A DNA stretch of 64,000 nt, taken from NCBI RefSeq assembly GCF_008727775.1, contig NZ_CP044232.1, positions 2,790,001 through 2,854,000 of the forward strand, read 5' to 3'. The position numbers were made by a program, and so were the translations under genes. Under the pieces are notes generated by a model, which saw nothing but the letters and a program-made list of their open reading frames with translations, was not told where the DNA came from and did no database searches. Of this stretch, positions 17,304-26,565 are shown one piece after another; position 1 is the first letter of the stretch, and each line of letters opens with the position of its first letter. This DNA comes from Microbacterium lushaniae (GTDB lineage Bacteria > Actinomycetota > Actinomycetes > Actinomycetales > Microbacteriaceae).

Positions 17304-17337
17304 GACGTGCGGGCGCCCGGCCGGGCGCCCGCACGTC
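17304..17337. terminator. 34-base perfect palindrome between aldolase and GlpD-like genes
   Basis: A perfect inverted repeat centred at 17320/17321 (arms of 17 bases, GACGTGCGGGC outward ends), just after the LsrF-like stop at 17342 and before the GlpD-like start at 17287. It would form a very stable GC hairpin in the operon mRNA. There is no T tract, so a processing or stabilising role, or partial termination inside the operon, is more likely than full termination. Confidence 0.6.
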
Positions 17338-17341
17338 GGTG

Positions 17342-18214
17342 TCAGTGGGAGAGGGACTGGAAGAGCTCGTACGCCTCGGTCGGGGTGAGGCCGTCGTGCA
17401 CGACGCCACGGACGGCGGCGAGCATGGCGGCCGGATGCTCGGATTGGAACACGTTGCGTCCCATGTCGACGCCGGCGGCTCCCTCCTGCATGGCCTGGTA
17501 CGCCACGCGCAGGGCCTCCTGCTCCTCGACCTTCTTGCCGCCGGCGATGACGATCGGCACGGGGCACGCGCTCGTGATCGTCTCGAAGCCCTCTTCGACG
17601 TAGTAGGTCTTCACGAAGGCGGCGCCCAGTTCGGCGCTGATGCGGGTGGCGAGACGGAAGTACCGCGCGTCGCGCACCATGTCGCGACCGACGGCGGTGA
17701 CCGCGAGCACCGGGATGCCGGTCGCCTGGCCCTGGTCCACGAGCGTCGTGAGGTTCTTGATCGACTTCGTCTCGTTCTCACCGCCGACGAACACCTGCAC
17801 CGCCAGAGCGGCGGCGTCCAGGCGCACGGCGTCCTCGATCGAGACCGCGAGTTCCTCGTCCGACAGCTCCTTCAGGACGCTCGGTCCGCCCGAGGCGCGC
17901 AGCACGATGCCCTTGCCGTTCTCGGCCGGGATGGTGGTGCGCAGAGCACCGCGGGTGCACATGAGGGCATCGGCCTGCGGGACCAGGGGCAGGATGGAGC
18001 GCTCGAGGTTCTCCAGCCCGGAGGTGGGGCCCTGGAAGTAGCCGTGATCGAACGCGAGCATGACGGTCTTGCCGTCGCTCGGGTCGAACACGCGCGACAG
18101 ACGCGCGCGCATGCCCCAGTCCTGTCCGGACTGGCCCTTCAGGTGGAATCCGCCGGAGGCCGTGCGGGCGGCGGAGAAGTCCGTGCCGTCGCGGAGGTCG
18201 TCGAGGTCAGCCAT
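17342..18214 (-). CDS. LsrF-like class I aldolase (DhnA family)
   Basis: A 290-residue TIM-barrel aldolase. [15 protein letters not shown] near residue 53 is nearly the LsrF signature, and AAFVKTYY carries the probable Schiff-base lysine. [14 protein letters not shown] is the phosphate-binding region. LsrF removes acetyl from the phosphorylated AI-2 product onto CoA. Relatives act as aldolases on other phosphorylated sugars. The gene follows the four transporter genes directly (eight-base overlap with a permease), an order like lsrACDBF. LsrG and LsrR are absent, and the kinase and GlpD-like neighbours point elsewhere, so AI-2 processing is only one possibility. Confidence 0.85.
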   Translation of the reverse strand: MADLDDLRDGTDFSAARTASGGFHLKGQSGQDWGMRARLSRVFDPSDGKTVMLAFDHGYFQGPTSGLENLERSILPLVPQADALMCTRGALRTTIPAENGKGIVLRASGGPSVLKELSDEELAVSIEDAVRLDAAALAVQVFVGGENETKSIKNLTTLVDQGQATGIPVLAVTAVGRDMVRDARYFRLATRISAELGAAFVKTYYVEEGFETITSACPVPIVIAGGKKVEEQEALRVAYQAMQEGAAGVDMGRNVFQSEHPAAMLAAVRGVVHDGLTPTEAYELFQSLSH

Positions 18215-19262
18215 TGATGGGCTCCTTCTGTGTTGTGGTGGTGGTGGACGCTGCCTGCGGCGCGCCCGGGGTCAGGGAGGCACGCAGTCGCCGGATGCTG
18301 GTGCGACCGGTGCCGGTGGCGGCGGAGGCGACGATCACGACGAGGACGACGAGGACGCCCTTCAGCACGTTCTGGGCGCCGACCGACCAGCCGACGAGGT
18401 TGAGCAGCCCCGACAGCAGCACGAAGAAGAGGGCGCCGGTCCACGCACCGGTCGCGACCGGGCGTCCACCGGAGATGAGCGTGCCGCCGATCACGACGAC
18501 GGCGATCGAATCGAGCATGTACGAGGTGCCCAGCTGCGTGCTGGGCGAGATGAACGCGGCCAGCAGGCCGCCCACGAGGCCGGCGAAGCCGGCGCTCATG
18601 AGGTAGGCGGTCGCGGTGACGGCGACGACCTTCAGCCCCGCACGCTCGGCAGCGCGCTCGCTCTGGCCCACCGCGATGATCGACAGACCCAGGCGCGTGC
18701 GGCGCAGCAGGAACCAGATGACCACCGTGACGAGCACCACGAGGAGGGCGATGACCGGGATGCCGAGCACCTTGGCGTTGACGAAGGAGCGCAGTGCCGG
18801 ATGCGCGCCGCCGCGTGCGGCATCGGCGAGCAGCAGCGTGGCGCTGGTGACCACGAGACTGGTCGCGAGGGTCGCGATGATCGGGGGGACCCGAAGGAGC
18901 AGGATGGCCGCGACGCTGACCGCGCCCGCGGCGACACCGGCAGCCGCGGCGGCGGCGAGCCCGACGACCGGCCCCGCCGTCGCTCCGACGGCGACCGAGA
19001 CGTACGAGGACATCGAGACGATCGTGCCGACCGACACGTCGATGTTGCCGGGACCGAGGGTGATGACGAGCATCTGTCCCAGCGCGACGAGAACGAGGAA
19101 CGGCGCCAGGGAGAGCGCCTGGGTCAGCGGGTCCAGCGGTGCGCCCGGGCGCACCGCGACGATGACGGCCCACACGGCCAGCACGCCGATGAGCGACCAC
19201 CCCCACGCGGGCCACGTGAAGCGGCGGCGCTCGGACGGTACGGCGTTGTCGATGGCGCTCAT
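18207..19262 (-). CDS. Sugar ABC transporter permease (CUT2; LsrC/LsrD-like)
   Basis: A 351-residue permease of the ribose/AI-2 (BPD_transp_2) type with about 9-10 membrane segments. Characteristic pieces are [20 protein letters not shown] and [20 protein letters not shown]. It starts at an ATG overlapping the stop of the sister permease (ATGA) and overlaps the LsrF-like gene by eight bases. Two different permeases plus one double-domain ATPase match Lsr-like rather than single-permease Rbs importers. Confidence 0.9.
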   Translation of the reverse strand: MSAIDNAVPSERRRFTWPAWGWSLIGVLAVWAVIVAVRPGAPLDPLTQALSLAPFLVLVALGQMLVITLGPGNIDVSVGTIVSMSSYVSVAVGATAGPVVGLAAAAAAGVAAGAVSVAAILLLRVPPIIATLATSLVVTSATLLLADAARGGAHPALRSFVNAKVLGIPVIALLVVLVTVVIWFLLRRTRLGLSIIAVGQSERAAERAGLKVVAVTATAYLMSAGFAGLVGGLLAAFISPSTQLGTSYMLDSIAVVVIGGTLISGGRPVATGAWTGALFFVLLSGLLNLVGWSVGAQNVLKGVLVVLVVIVASAATGTGRTSIRRLRASLTPGAPQAASTTTTTQKEPING

Positions 19263-20230
19263 CGGACGAACCTCTCGGTGATGATGCGTCCGGCCAGCAC
19301 AGCGATGACGATGAGTCCCTGTGCTGCCGACTGCAGGCTGGAGGGCAGGTTGATGAGGCTCAGCAGAACGGTGATGAGCCCGAGGGTGACCGCCCCGAGC
19401 GTGGTGCCGATCGGCATCGCGCGCCCCCCGGCGAAGGTGCCGCCGCCGAGGATCACGGCGGCGATGGTCATGAGCGTGTACTCGCTGGCCGCGTTGATGT
19501 CGCCCGACCAGGTCTGGGAGGCGAGCATGAGCCCGGAGAGGACCATCAGGATCGCAGCGATCACGTACGCGGCGATGCGGGTCGCTGCCAGGGACACGCC
19601 CGCCTTCTCGAGCGTCGGGGCCTGGGAGCCGAGTGCCCGCATCCGCGTGCCGATGCGAGCGCGGCGGGTGACGTACCAGCCGATCACGGTGGCGGCGATG
19701 ATGAAGATCACGGGAGCCGGGAACCACGTGGGCCGCCACGTCGAGATGACCGACAGCCACTCGGGCGTCGCCCCTCCCGGCGTCGGGCGGATCTGGAGGC
19801 CGATGCCCAGCCAGACGAACGACATGCCGAGCGTGATGATGATGGAGGGCACACCGCGCTGCTGCACGACGTACGCGATGACGGCGTACGCGACGACGAT
19901 GCCGAGGATCGAGGCGAGCGCGAGCAGCGGCGCGTCGACGAAGAGCGTCGCGGCGATGACGGTGACCAGGCCCACGAGGAACCCGATCCCGAGGTCGATG
20001 TCGCCGACGCTCATGATGATCATCTGCGCCTGCGCGGCGAGCACGAGGGGCACCGACGACATGAGCATCAGGGTGAGGCCGGGCACGCTCAGGATGCCGG
20101 GCTGCAGCGTCGCCGTGATGGCGAAGATCGCCACCAGCGCCACGAGCGCGAGCAGGGCGGGCGATCCGTTCACGGCGCCGGCGCGCAGGCGCTGACCCGT
20201 GGACGGGAATGAAGCGGTGGCGGTGCTCAT
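19259..20230 (-). CDS. Sugar ABC transporter permease (CUT2; LsrC/LsrD-like)
   Basis: A 323-residue permease paralogous to its downstream neighbour, with AQMIIMSVGDIDLGIGFLVG and AAVILGGGTFAGGRAMPIGT in the same relative places. About eight membrane segments are visible. Its ATG overlaps the ATPase stop by four bases. It would form the other half of the membrane channel of this importer. Confidence 0.9.
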   Translation of the reverse strand: MSTATASFPSTGQRLRAGAVNGSPALLALVALVAIFAITATLQPGILSVPGLTLMLMSSVPLVLAAQAQMIIMSVGDIDLGIGFLVGLVTVIAATLFVDAPLLALASILGIVVAYAVIAYVVQQRGVPSIIITLGMSFVWLGIGLQIRPTPGGATPEWLSVISTWRPTWFPAPVIFIIAATVIGWYVTRRARIGTRMRALGSQAPTLEKAGVSLAATRIAAYVIAAILMVLSGLMLASQTWSGDINAASEYTLMTIAAVILGGGTFAGGRAMPIGTTLGAVTLGLITVLLSLINLPSSLQSAAQGLIVIAVLAGRIITERFVR

Positions 20231-21722
20231 CGAGCGTCCTCCTGCGTGCGGTCGTCGCCGCCGAACGAGTCGGCGATGATGCGGTCCTCGGTGATGTCAT
20301 CGCCGGCGAGTTCGCTCACGATGCGACCCGAGCGGAACACATAGACGCGATCGCAGTGCGCCATCTCGCTGTTCTCCGTGGAGTACCAGACGATCGAGCG
20401 GCCCCGTGAGGCCTCCACGCGCATGAGGGCGTAGAGCTCGTTCTTGGTGGCGACGTCGACACCGCGGAAGGGGTCGTCCAGCAGCACGAGCGCCGCATCC
20501 GTGGCGAACGCCCGGGCGACGAGCACCTTCTGCTGGTTCCCGCCCGAGAGCGAGGTGATCGGCGCGCGGGCGCCGCCCTTGACGCTCAGGCGCTGCACCC
20601 ACTCGTCCGCGAGGGCGCGCTTGCGGGCCGAGCGGATCACGCCGCCGGATGAGAGCTGCCGGGAGGCCGAGACGGTGAGGTTCTCTGCCACGCTCCACAG
20701 CGGGAAGATGCCGCTGGTCTGCCGGTCGCCGGGCACGTAGGCGCGGCGCTTGGCGACGGTGACGCCCCGCGCGCTGGTCCACAGCCGCCGCAGGAGCGCG
20801 TCCTGTCCGTGGCCGGCCAGACCGGCGAGGCCGATGATCTCGCCCGGTTGCACGACGAACGGCACGCCCTCCCCGTGATGCGCGCGACCGTTCCGCCCTG
20901 GCGGATATCGGCGCGTTCGGTGGAGGTGACACGGCGGACGGTGGCCGTATCGGCATGCACTTCGCCGCCCATCGTGGACAGCAGCGCCTGCTCCGAGGTG
21001 CTGCGTGCCGCGACGGTGTCGACGATGCGGCCGTCCTTCATCACGGCGATGCGGTCGGCATTGGCCAGGACCTCCTGCATCCGATGCGAGATGAGCACCA
21101 TGCCCACACCGGAGGCGGCGAGCTCGCGCAGGTGCGCATACAGCTGGCCGGTGGCATCCACGCTGAGGGACTCGGTCGGCTCGTCGAGGATGAGCATGGC
21201 AAGGTCGGGCGTGCACAGGGCGCGGGCGATCTCGACCATCTGCCGCTGCGCCATCGTGAGATCGCTCGTGCGGCGCACGATCGCGATGCCGTGCCCCGGG
21301 AAGACGCGATCGAGCTTCTCGGCGACGTGCCGTTCCGCCGCGCGCCGCCATCCCCAGCCGCGGGCGGCGCGATCGGAGAGCGCGATGTTCTCCGCGACCG
21401 TGAGATCGGGGCACAGGGCGAGCTCCTGGTACACCATACGGACGCCGGCGCGGGCGGCGACGGACTGGTTCCACTCCCCGCCGCCACGCCAGCTGACCGT
21501 GCCTGCGTCAGGCTGCTCGCGTCCGGCGAGCACGCGCATGAGGGTGCTCTTGCCGGCGCCGTTGTGGCCGACCAGTCCGAGGATCTCGCCCGTCTGCACG
21601 GTGACGTCGATCCCGGCGAGGGCAGTGGTGTTGCCGTACCGCTTGGACACGTCCTGCGCCGTCAGCACGACCTGCGTCGCCTGGGGCGATGCAGAGGGGG
21701 GACTCTGCGTCACGGATGCCAT
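20227..21722 (-). pseudogene. Sugar ABC transporter ATPase (LsrA/RbsA-like), one-base frameshift
   Basis: A double ATPase of about 498 residues if the frame is corrected. The first half has Walker A GHNGAGKSTLMRVLAG, a SDLTMAQRQMVEIARAL signature and Walker B LAMLILDEPTE. The second half has a degenerate Walker A (GLAGHGQDALLRRL), TSLSGGNQQKVLVARAF and ALVLLDDPFRGVD. The two halves are in different frames. The break lies at the run of four C at 20871-20874, and a fifth C would restore IRQGGTVARITGEGVPFVVQPGEIIG-type continuity. A sequencing error is likely because all other genes of the operon are intact. The start is the ATG at 21722 behind AAGGAG with six-base spacing; a GTG at 21758 overlapping the previous stop is the alternative. 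Confidence 0.85.
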
Positions 21723-21754
21723 CGGGTGCTCCTTCGAACTGGTCGGCCGGTCGG

Positions 21755-22843
21755 TCACTTCTGCAGGGCGGGAGCCTGCACGTCTTCGCCGTTCTCGAGC
21801 GCCTCGAGAGCCGCCTCGATGGATGCGTCATCCCATGCGATCGCGGCGTACTCGTCGGTGCCCAGCTCGGCGACCCAGTAGTCGAGGTCCTCCTGCGCGA
21901 TCTTCACCAGCGGCAGCACGACCTCGGCCGGCACGTCGTCGCCGCGCTCCTTGGCGAGGGCGACGTAGATCGCGGCGACGACCTGACCGGGGTCGGTGAG
22001 CGCGGCGAAGGAGCCGTTGTCGATGCCGCTGTCCTTCCAGAACTTCAGCGACTTCCCGTCGGTGTCGAAGACGACGACGGGGGCCTCACGGCCGGCGGAT
22101 TCGAACGCCTGCACGATGCCCATGCCGCCGATGCAGCCCGGTACCGCCGCGATCTCGGGGAGCGATCCGAGGATTCCGACGATCTCCTTCTGCGCGGTCG
22201 CGGAGTCGCAGAAACCGTTGATCTCGGCGGCGACCTTCACGTCGGGGAAGTCGGCGAGGATCTCCTGCTGACGCGCGTGGAAGGCCTCCTCGGGCTGCGA
22301 GCCCACGACCCCGCGGTTGATCACGATGTCGCCCTTGCCGCCGATGGCCTCGAGGGCGGGTTCGAGGGAGTCCGCGCCCCACTGGCCGTACTCGTTGCGG
22401 ACGACCGTGCCGCAACTGGTCTCCATGTCGGCGTCGAGGATGATGACGTTGATGCCGGCGGTGCACGCCTCCTCGATGACGGGCTTGAGCGCGCTGGAGG
22501 AGGCCGGGATGACCATGAGGACGTCGGGGTTCTGCAGCATGAGGCTGCGGATCTGCGACGCCTGTTCGGTGGCGCTGTTCTCACCGGGCGCGTTCACCAC
22601 GGAGTAGTCCGAGACGACGCCCTCTTCCTTGAGCTTGTCCGCCTCGGTCTCGAACTTGTCGATGAGCGTGAGGCGCCATCCGTTGACGAAGCCGTTGGAG
22701 AGGGCGATCTTCAGGCCTTCGGGCTCGCCGCCCTCCGAGCCGGAGCCGGCCTCGGCGGTTCCGGCACAGCCGGCCAGCAGCAGGGTCGCGGCGACGGTGG
22801 CGGCGACAGCCGTCATCGCGCGGCGGGTGTGGGTGAACTTCAT
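21755..22843 (-). CDS. Sugar-binding lipoprotein (Peripla_BP_4; LsrB/RbsB-like)
   Basis: A 362-residue lipoprotein with a signal peptide and lipobox LAGC (Cys at residue 26). The mature part has the pattern of family 2 sugar-binding proteins: LKIALSNGFVNGWRLTLIDK, PDVLMVIPASSSALKPVIEE, GINVIILDADM and FDTDGKSLKFW. The start is the ATG at 22843, eight bases from a perfect AGGAGG. The ATG at 22849 is too close to that site. It is first in the eight-gene operon, so its expression sets the transport capacity. A promoter and a GntR-type operator lie about 100 bases upstream. Confidence 0.9.
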   Translation of the reverse strand: MKFTHTRRAMTAVAATVAATLLLAGCAGTAEAGSGSEGGEPEGLKIALSNGFVNGWRLTLIDKFETEADKLKEEGVVSDYSVVNAPGENSATEQASQIRSLMLQNPDVLMVIPASSSALKPVIEEACTAGINVIILDADMETSCGTVVRNEYGQWGADSLEPALEAIGGKGDIVINRGVVGSQPEEAFHARQQEILADFPDVKVAAEINGFCDSATAQKEIVGILGSLPEIAAVPGCIGGMGIVQAFESAGREAPVVVFDTDGKSLKFWKDSGIDNGSFAALTDPGQVVAAIYVALAKERGDDVPAEVVLPLVKIAQEDLDYWVAELGTDEYAAIAWDDASIEAALEALENGEDVQAPALQK

Positions 22844-22937
22844 TGTCATTGCCTCCTGGTCCGCTTCGTCGCGAAGTGACGAGCGCTGAGCGATCGGCGC
22901 CGATCGGCACCTGTTATTACCAACATGTCATGATGAG

Positions 22938-22951
22938 TTGGTCATGACCAA
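22938..22951. promoter_or_regulatory. GntR-type operator TTGGTCATGACCAA
   Basis: A perfect 14-base palindrome that overlaps the -10 box of the operon promoter. A second pair of half-sites (ACCAAC at 22919-22924 and GTTGGT at 22937-22942) surrounds it. It sits between the operon and the divergent GntR/UTRA regulator. Repression by blocking RNA polymerase is the expected mechanism. Confidence 0.75.
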
Positions 22952-22978
22952 GATAGGGACGCGCCCCGGCGCTGTCAA
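22950..22978 (-). promoter_or_regulatory. Promoter of the Lsr/Ery-type catabolic operon
   Basis: On the minus strand a consensus TTGACA (22973-22978) and TATCTT (22950-22955) are separated by 17 bases. It is one of the best promoter matches in the window and reads toward the binding-protein gene. The GntR-type palindrome overlaps its -10 element. Confidence 0.8.
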
Positions 22979-23050
22979 TTGCGTCTCGTCCGGCGCCCCG
23001 AGCACGCGCGATACGCTCTGAGCACCTGGCGACGGACCGAAGGAGCCGCC

Positions 23051-23800
23051 ATGTCCACACCCGCGCCGTACACCGTCCTCGACCGCGAGGCGGACACGCC
23101 GCTGTGGCAGCAACTGGCGAAGGTGCTGCGCGAGGAGATCGAGTCAGGGCAACTCCGCGCGGATCAGGCTCTCCCGTCCGAATCCGAACTCATCGACCGT
23201 TACAGCGTGTCGCGGACGGTCGTGCGCGAAGCGCTCGCAGAACTGGTGCGCGCAGGGCTCATCTACAAGGTGCGCGCGCGCGGGTCTTTCGTCGCCCCGC
23301 AGCGGCCGGAGCTGAAGTTCATCGGCTCCATGGCAGGTTCCTCCGACGATCTGTCCACCACGGGGCGCAGCGTCACCACGCGCGTGCTGGATTTCGAGGT
23401 GCGGCCGGCCAGCGCCGACGACGCCCAGTCGCTCCGCCTCCCCGCCGGCTCTCAGGTCGTCCGCCTGCGTCGCCTGCGCCGCGTGGACGGCACCCCCTGG
23501 CTCCTCGTGGACACGGTCCTCCCCTACGACCGCTTCCCCACCCTGCGTCGGGCGAACCTGGAGAACCGGTCGCTCTACGAGCATCTGCGCCGCCACTTCG
23601 GCGTGCACCCCAGCGGGGCGGACAGATGGATCAGCGCCGTCGTGCCCGGAGCCGAGGATGCGCGGCTGCTGGAGTTGCAGCCGGGCCAGCCCGTGCTGTC
23701 CATCGAATCGGTGGCGTGGGACGACGACGGGGTGCCCTTCGAGCGGTACAACGCGCTGCACCGCAGCGACGAGTCGCGCTTCCACGTCGGCATCCGCTGA
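23051..23800 (+). CDS. GntR-family regulator with UTRA domain (HutC type)
   Basis: A 249-residue regulator. The N-terminal winged helix holds LREEIESGQLRADQALPSES and YSVSRTVVREALAELVRAG. The C-terminal UTRA ligand-binding domain (residues about 95-249) contains LRRLRRVDGTPWLLVDTVLP and ends FERYNALHRSDESRFHVGIR. The ATG at 23051 follows AAGGAG. It is divergent from the eight-gene sugar operon across a 200-base gap holding a strong promoter and a palindromic operator. It is therefore the likely repressor of that operon, released by a sugar phosphate, as is common for UTRA domains. Confidence 0.92.
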   Translation: MSTPAPYTVLDREADTPLWQQLAKVLREEIESGQLRADQALPSESELIDRYSVSRTVVREALAELVRAGLIYKVRARGSFVAPQRPELKFIGSMAGSSDDLSTTGRSVTTRVLDFEVRPASADDAQSLRLPAGSQVVRLRRLRRVDGTPWLLVDTVLPYDRFPTLRRANLENRSLYEHLRRHFGVHPSGADRWISAVVPGAEDARLLELQPGQPVLSIESVAWDDDGVPFERYNALHRSDESRFHVGIR

Positions 23801-23833
23801 GCACGGCGGGGCCGGACCCGCCGACCTCGGGCG

Positions 23834-24718
23834 TCACGTGGTGGCGAGCACCCGCGCCCCCTCCTGCACGACCTCGTCGGCGATCTCGTCGAGGAGCGGG
23901 GAGGTGAGATTCCACTGCTGCCAGAACAACGGGACGTCCACGGGCGGCCCCCCGAGGCGCACCAGCTCCCCTGACCGCAACAGCTCCGCCGACTGGAACC
24001 GGGGAAGCAGGCCCCACCCCAATCCCAGTCCGATCGCGGTGGCGAAGTCGTGCGAGGCGGGCACGAGGTGCCGCGGAGGCGAGGCCGTCGGGCCCTGATC
24101 GGCGAGCCAACGCGACTGCAGGTCGTCGCGTCGGTCGAAATCGACCACCGGAGCGCCCGCGAGCGCGTCGCCGTCGACCCCGTCGGGGAACCAGCGCTGC
24201 GCGAACCCGGCGCTCGCGACCGCCTCGTACCGCAGCACCCCGACCGCGCGCACGCGACATCCGGGCACCGGCGCCTCCCGAGACGTGATCGCGCCCATCA
24301 CCGTGCCCGACTCGAGCAGGCCCGCGGTGAAGTCCTGATCGTCACGATGGAGCTGGAAGACCACCCGACGGCGCTGCGCCACACGGGCCAACGGCGGCAG
24401 GAACCACGTCGCGAGGGAGTCGGCGTTGACGGCGAGGGGCACGACCGCGGTGGCGGCCTCGTCCGCGCCGATGCCGGCGAGGGCGTCGTGCTCGAGCAGG
24501 TCGAGCTGGCGTGCGAGGCGGACGACCGCCTTGCCCGCGTCGGTGGCCTGGACCGGCTTGGTGCGCACGAGCACGACGCGTCCCAGCCGGGCTTCCAGCG
24601 CCCGCACGCGCTGGCTCACCGCGGAAGGCGTCACGTGCAGGCGGCGTGCGGCCGCCTCCAGGGTGCCCTCATCCAGGATCACCGCGAGCGTGCGGGCCAG
24701 GTCCAGCGGAATAGACAT
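23834..24718 (-). CDS. LysR-family regulator, ArgP/LysG type
   Basis: A 294-residue LysR regulator. The N-terminal helix-turn-helix is typical: ARTLAVILDEGTLEAAARRL then HVTPSAVSQRVRALEARLGR. The effector domain includes VNADSLATWFLPPLARVAQ, characteristic of the ArgP/IciA/LysG branch that senses lysine or arginine. It is divergent from a LysE-type exporter with only 70 bases between starts. This is the classic lysG-lysE pair, in which intracellular lysine or arginine activates export. Confidence 0.93.
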   Translation of the reverse strand: MSIPLDLARTLAVILDEGTLEAAARRLHVTPSAVSQRVRALEARLGRVVLVRTKPVQATDAGKAVVRLARQLDLLEHDALAGIGADEAATAVVPLAVNADSLATWFLPPLARVAQRRRVVFQLHRDDQDFTAGLLESGTVMGAITSREAPVPGCRVRAVGVLRYEAVASAGFAQRWFPDGVDGDALAGAPVVDFDRRDDLQSRWLADQGPTASPPRHLVPASHDFATAIGLGLGWGLLPRFQSAELLRSGELVRLGGPPVDVPLFWQQWNLTSPLLDEIADEVVQEGARVLATT

Positions 24719-24788
24719 GAAGCCAGGCTAATGGTTCGGAAGAATCCTGAACTGGACGTGACTGCGTCGCGCGCTTAGCGTCGGGGCT

Positions 24789-25436
24789 GTGCTCCCCTCC
24801 TTCTTCGCCGGTCTCGGCCTCGGGCTGACCCTCATCATCGCCATCGGGGCGCAGAACCTCTTCGTGCTCCGTCAGGGGTTGCGCCGCGAGCACGTCCTCG
24901 CCGTGGCGGCCGTGTGCGCGATCTCGGATGCTGCCCTCATCGCGCTGGGGGTCTCCGGGCTCGGGCTCGCCCTCACCGCCATCCCCTGGCTCGTGGAGGT
25001 GATCCGGTGGGCCGGGGCGCTGTTCCTGCTGGGGTACGGCCTTCTCGCGGCCCGTCGAGCGCTGCGCCCGAGCGGTCACGCGCTCACGGTCGCCGCAGAC
25101 GCCGCATCCGCTCCCGGCGCCCGGGGGCCCACGACCGTCGTGCGCACCCGCCTGGCTCCCGTGCTGCTGACGTGTCTCGCCCTGACGTGGCTGAACCCGC
25201 ACGTGTACCTCGACACCGTCTTCTTCCTCGGGCTCGTCGCCAGCGGCCACGGGGAGGCGCGCTGGGTCTTCGCCGCCGGCGCGATGCTCGGCAGCATCGT
25301 GTGGTTCTTCGGGCTCGCGTTCGGGGCACGCTATCTCAGCCGGTGGCTCGCCACCCCGCGGGCGTGGCGCATCCTGGACGCGCTCATCGCCGTCGTCATG
25401 ATCGGACTAGCCATCAGTCTCGTGCTGGTCCCGTGA
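24789..25436 (+). CDS. LysE/ArgO-family amino-acid exporter
   Basis: A 215-residue membrane protein with six predicted helices. The LysE signature GLGLGLTLIIAIGAQNLFVLRQG-type start is present, followed by CAISDAALIALGVSG and the second repeat LTWLNPHVYLDTVFFLG. The family exports basic amino acids by proton antiport, protecting the cell from peptide-derived lysine and arginine. The start is the GTG at 24789. The divergent ArgP-like gene is its probable activator. Confidence 0.93.
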   Translation: MLPSFFAGLGLGLTLIIAIGAQNLFVLRQGLRREHVLAVAAVCAISDAALIALGVSGLGLALTAIPWLVEVIRWAGALFLLGYGLLAARRALRPSGHALTVAADAASAPGARGPTTVVRTRLAPVLLTCLALTWLNPHVYLDTVFFLGLVASGHGEARWVFAAGAMLGSIVWFFGLAFGARYLSRWLATPRAWRILDALIAVVMIGLAISLVLVP

Positions 25437-25462
25437 CCGGTGTCGTGGGGCACCATGGGCAC

Positions 25463-25738
25463 ATGAAGCGCGTGCACGTCATCGTCCGCGGCGACGTCCA
25501 GGGCGTCGGCTACCGCTACACCGCCCGGCTGGAGGCGAACCGGCTCGGCGTGAGCGGATGGGTGCGGAACCGCCGTGACGGCAGTGTGGAAGCGGAGGTG
25601 GAGGGCGAAGCAGCCGCCGTCGAGGAGATGCTGGACTGGATGCGGCAGGGCCCACCCGGATCGCGTGTGGACGAACTCACGACCGCGGACAGGGCGCCGG
25701 CGGGCGACAGCGCATTCGAGGTGCGCAGCACCGGCTGA
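25463..25738 (+). CDS. acyP: Acylphosphatase
   Basis: A 91-residue enzyme of the standard size that hydrolyses acyl phosphates in the cytoplasm. The signature [20 protein letters not shown] holds the phosphate-binding loop and catalytic Arg. [17 protein letters not shown] holds the catalytic Asn. It is a stand-alone gene convergent with the amino-acid transporter, whose end is nine bases away. Confidence 0.95.
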   Translation: MKRVHVIVRGDVQGVGYRYTARLEANRLGVSGWVRNRRDGSVEAEVEGEAAAVEEMLDWMRQGPPGSRVDELTTADRAPAGDSAFEVRSTG

Positions 25739-25747
25739 CCGCCGCGA

Positions 25748-26565
25748 TCAGTCCTCCAGCGGCCGGAGGATGCTGTCGACGAACCGCCGCGTCCGCTCGT
25801 GCTGCGGCCGGGTGAACAGCTCGCCGGGCGTGCCGCGCTCGACGATGGCGCCCCGGTCGAAGAACAGCACCTCGTCGGCGACCTTCCGCGCGAACGAGAG
25901 TTCGTGCGTGACGATCACCATCGTCCACCCCTCCTCGGCGAGTTCTTTGAGCACCGTCAGCACCTCTCCCACGAGCTCGGGGTCCAGCGCACTGGTGGGT
26001 TCGTCGAAGAGCAGGAGGTCGGGTTGCAGCGCGAGGGCGCGCACGATGCCCAGGCGCTGCTGCTGGCCGCCGGACAGCTGGAAGGGGTAGGCGTCGCGCT
26101 TCTCGCTCAGTCCCACGCGCTCCAGCAGTGCTTCGGCTCGCGCCACCGCATCCGCCCTGGCGACGCCGTGGGCATGCACCGGCCCCTCGACGACGTTCTG
26201 CAGCACGGTGCGGTGCGGGAAGAGGTTGTGGTGCTGGAAGACCATCGCGGAGCGGTCGCGCAGGGCGCGGCGGTCCGACTTCGACACGCGCCGGCCGAAG
26301 TCGATGGCCGGTCCCCCTCGAACGCGACGCGGCCGGAGTCGGCGATCTCCAGCCCGTTGAGGCAGCGCAGCACGGTGGTTTTCCCCGAGCCGCTGGGACC
26401 GATGAGCACGACCACTTCGCCGCGGCGCACCTCGAAATCGACGCGATCGACGACGCGGTTGACCCCGAAGTGCTTCTCGAGGCCGCTGACGGTGAGGAGC
26501 ACCCGATCGTCGGCGGCCGCCGGCGGGGACAGCGGATCGTGGCCGGCGGGCTCAGCGTGCGACAT
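25748..26565 (-). pseudogene. Polar amino-acid ABC transporter ATPase, one-base frameshift
   Basis: A GlnQ/HisP-type ATPase of about 272 residues when corrected. The first frame holds Walker A LIGPSGSGKTTVLRCLNGLE. The second frame holds the Q-loop VFQHHNLFPHRTVLQNVVEG, signature [15 protein letters not shown] and Walker [16 protein letters not shown]. The frames change at a run of five C at 26313-26317. A sixth C would give ...FEGGPAIDFGRRVSKSDRRAL and a continuous protein. All functional motifs are intact, so an error in a homopolymer is more likely than a true pseudogene. Its start overlaps the permease stop by 14 bases, making a binding protein-permease-ATPase operon. Confidence 0.85.

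Noticed and set aside
12200..22849. Naming the operon an AI-2 (lsr) quorum-sensing locus
   Set aside because: LsrG and LsrR are missing, the kinase looks more like erythritol or L-xylulose kinase, and a GlpD-type enzyme has no place in AI-2 processing.
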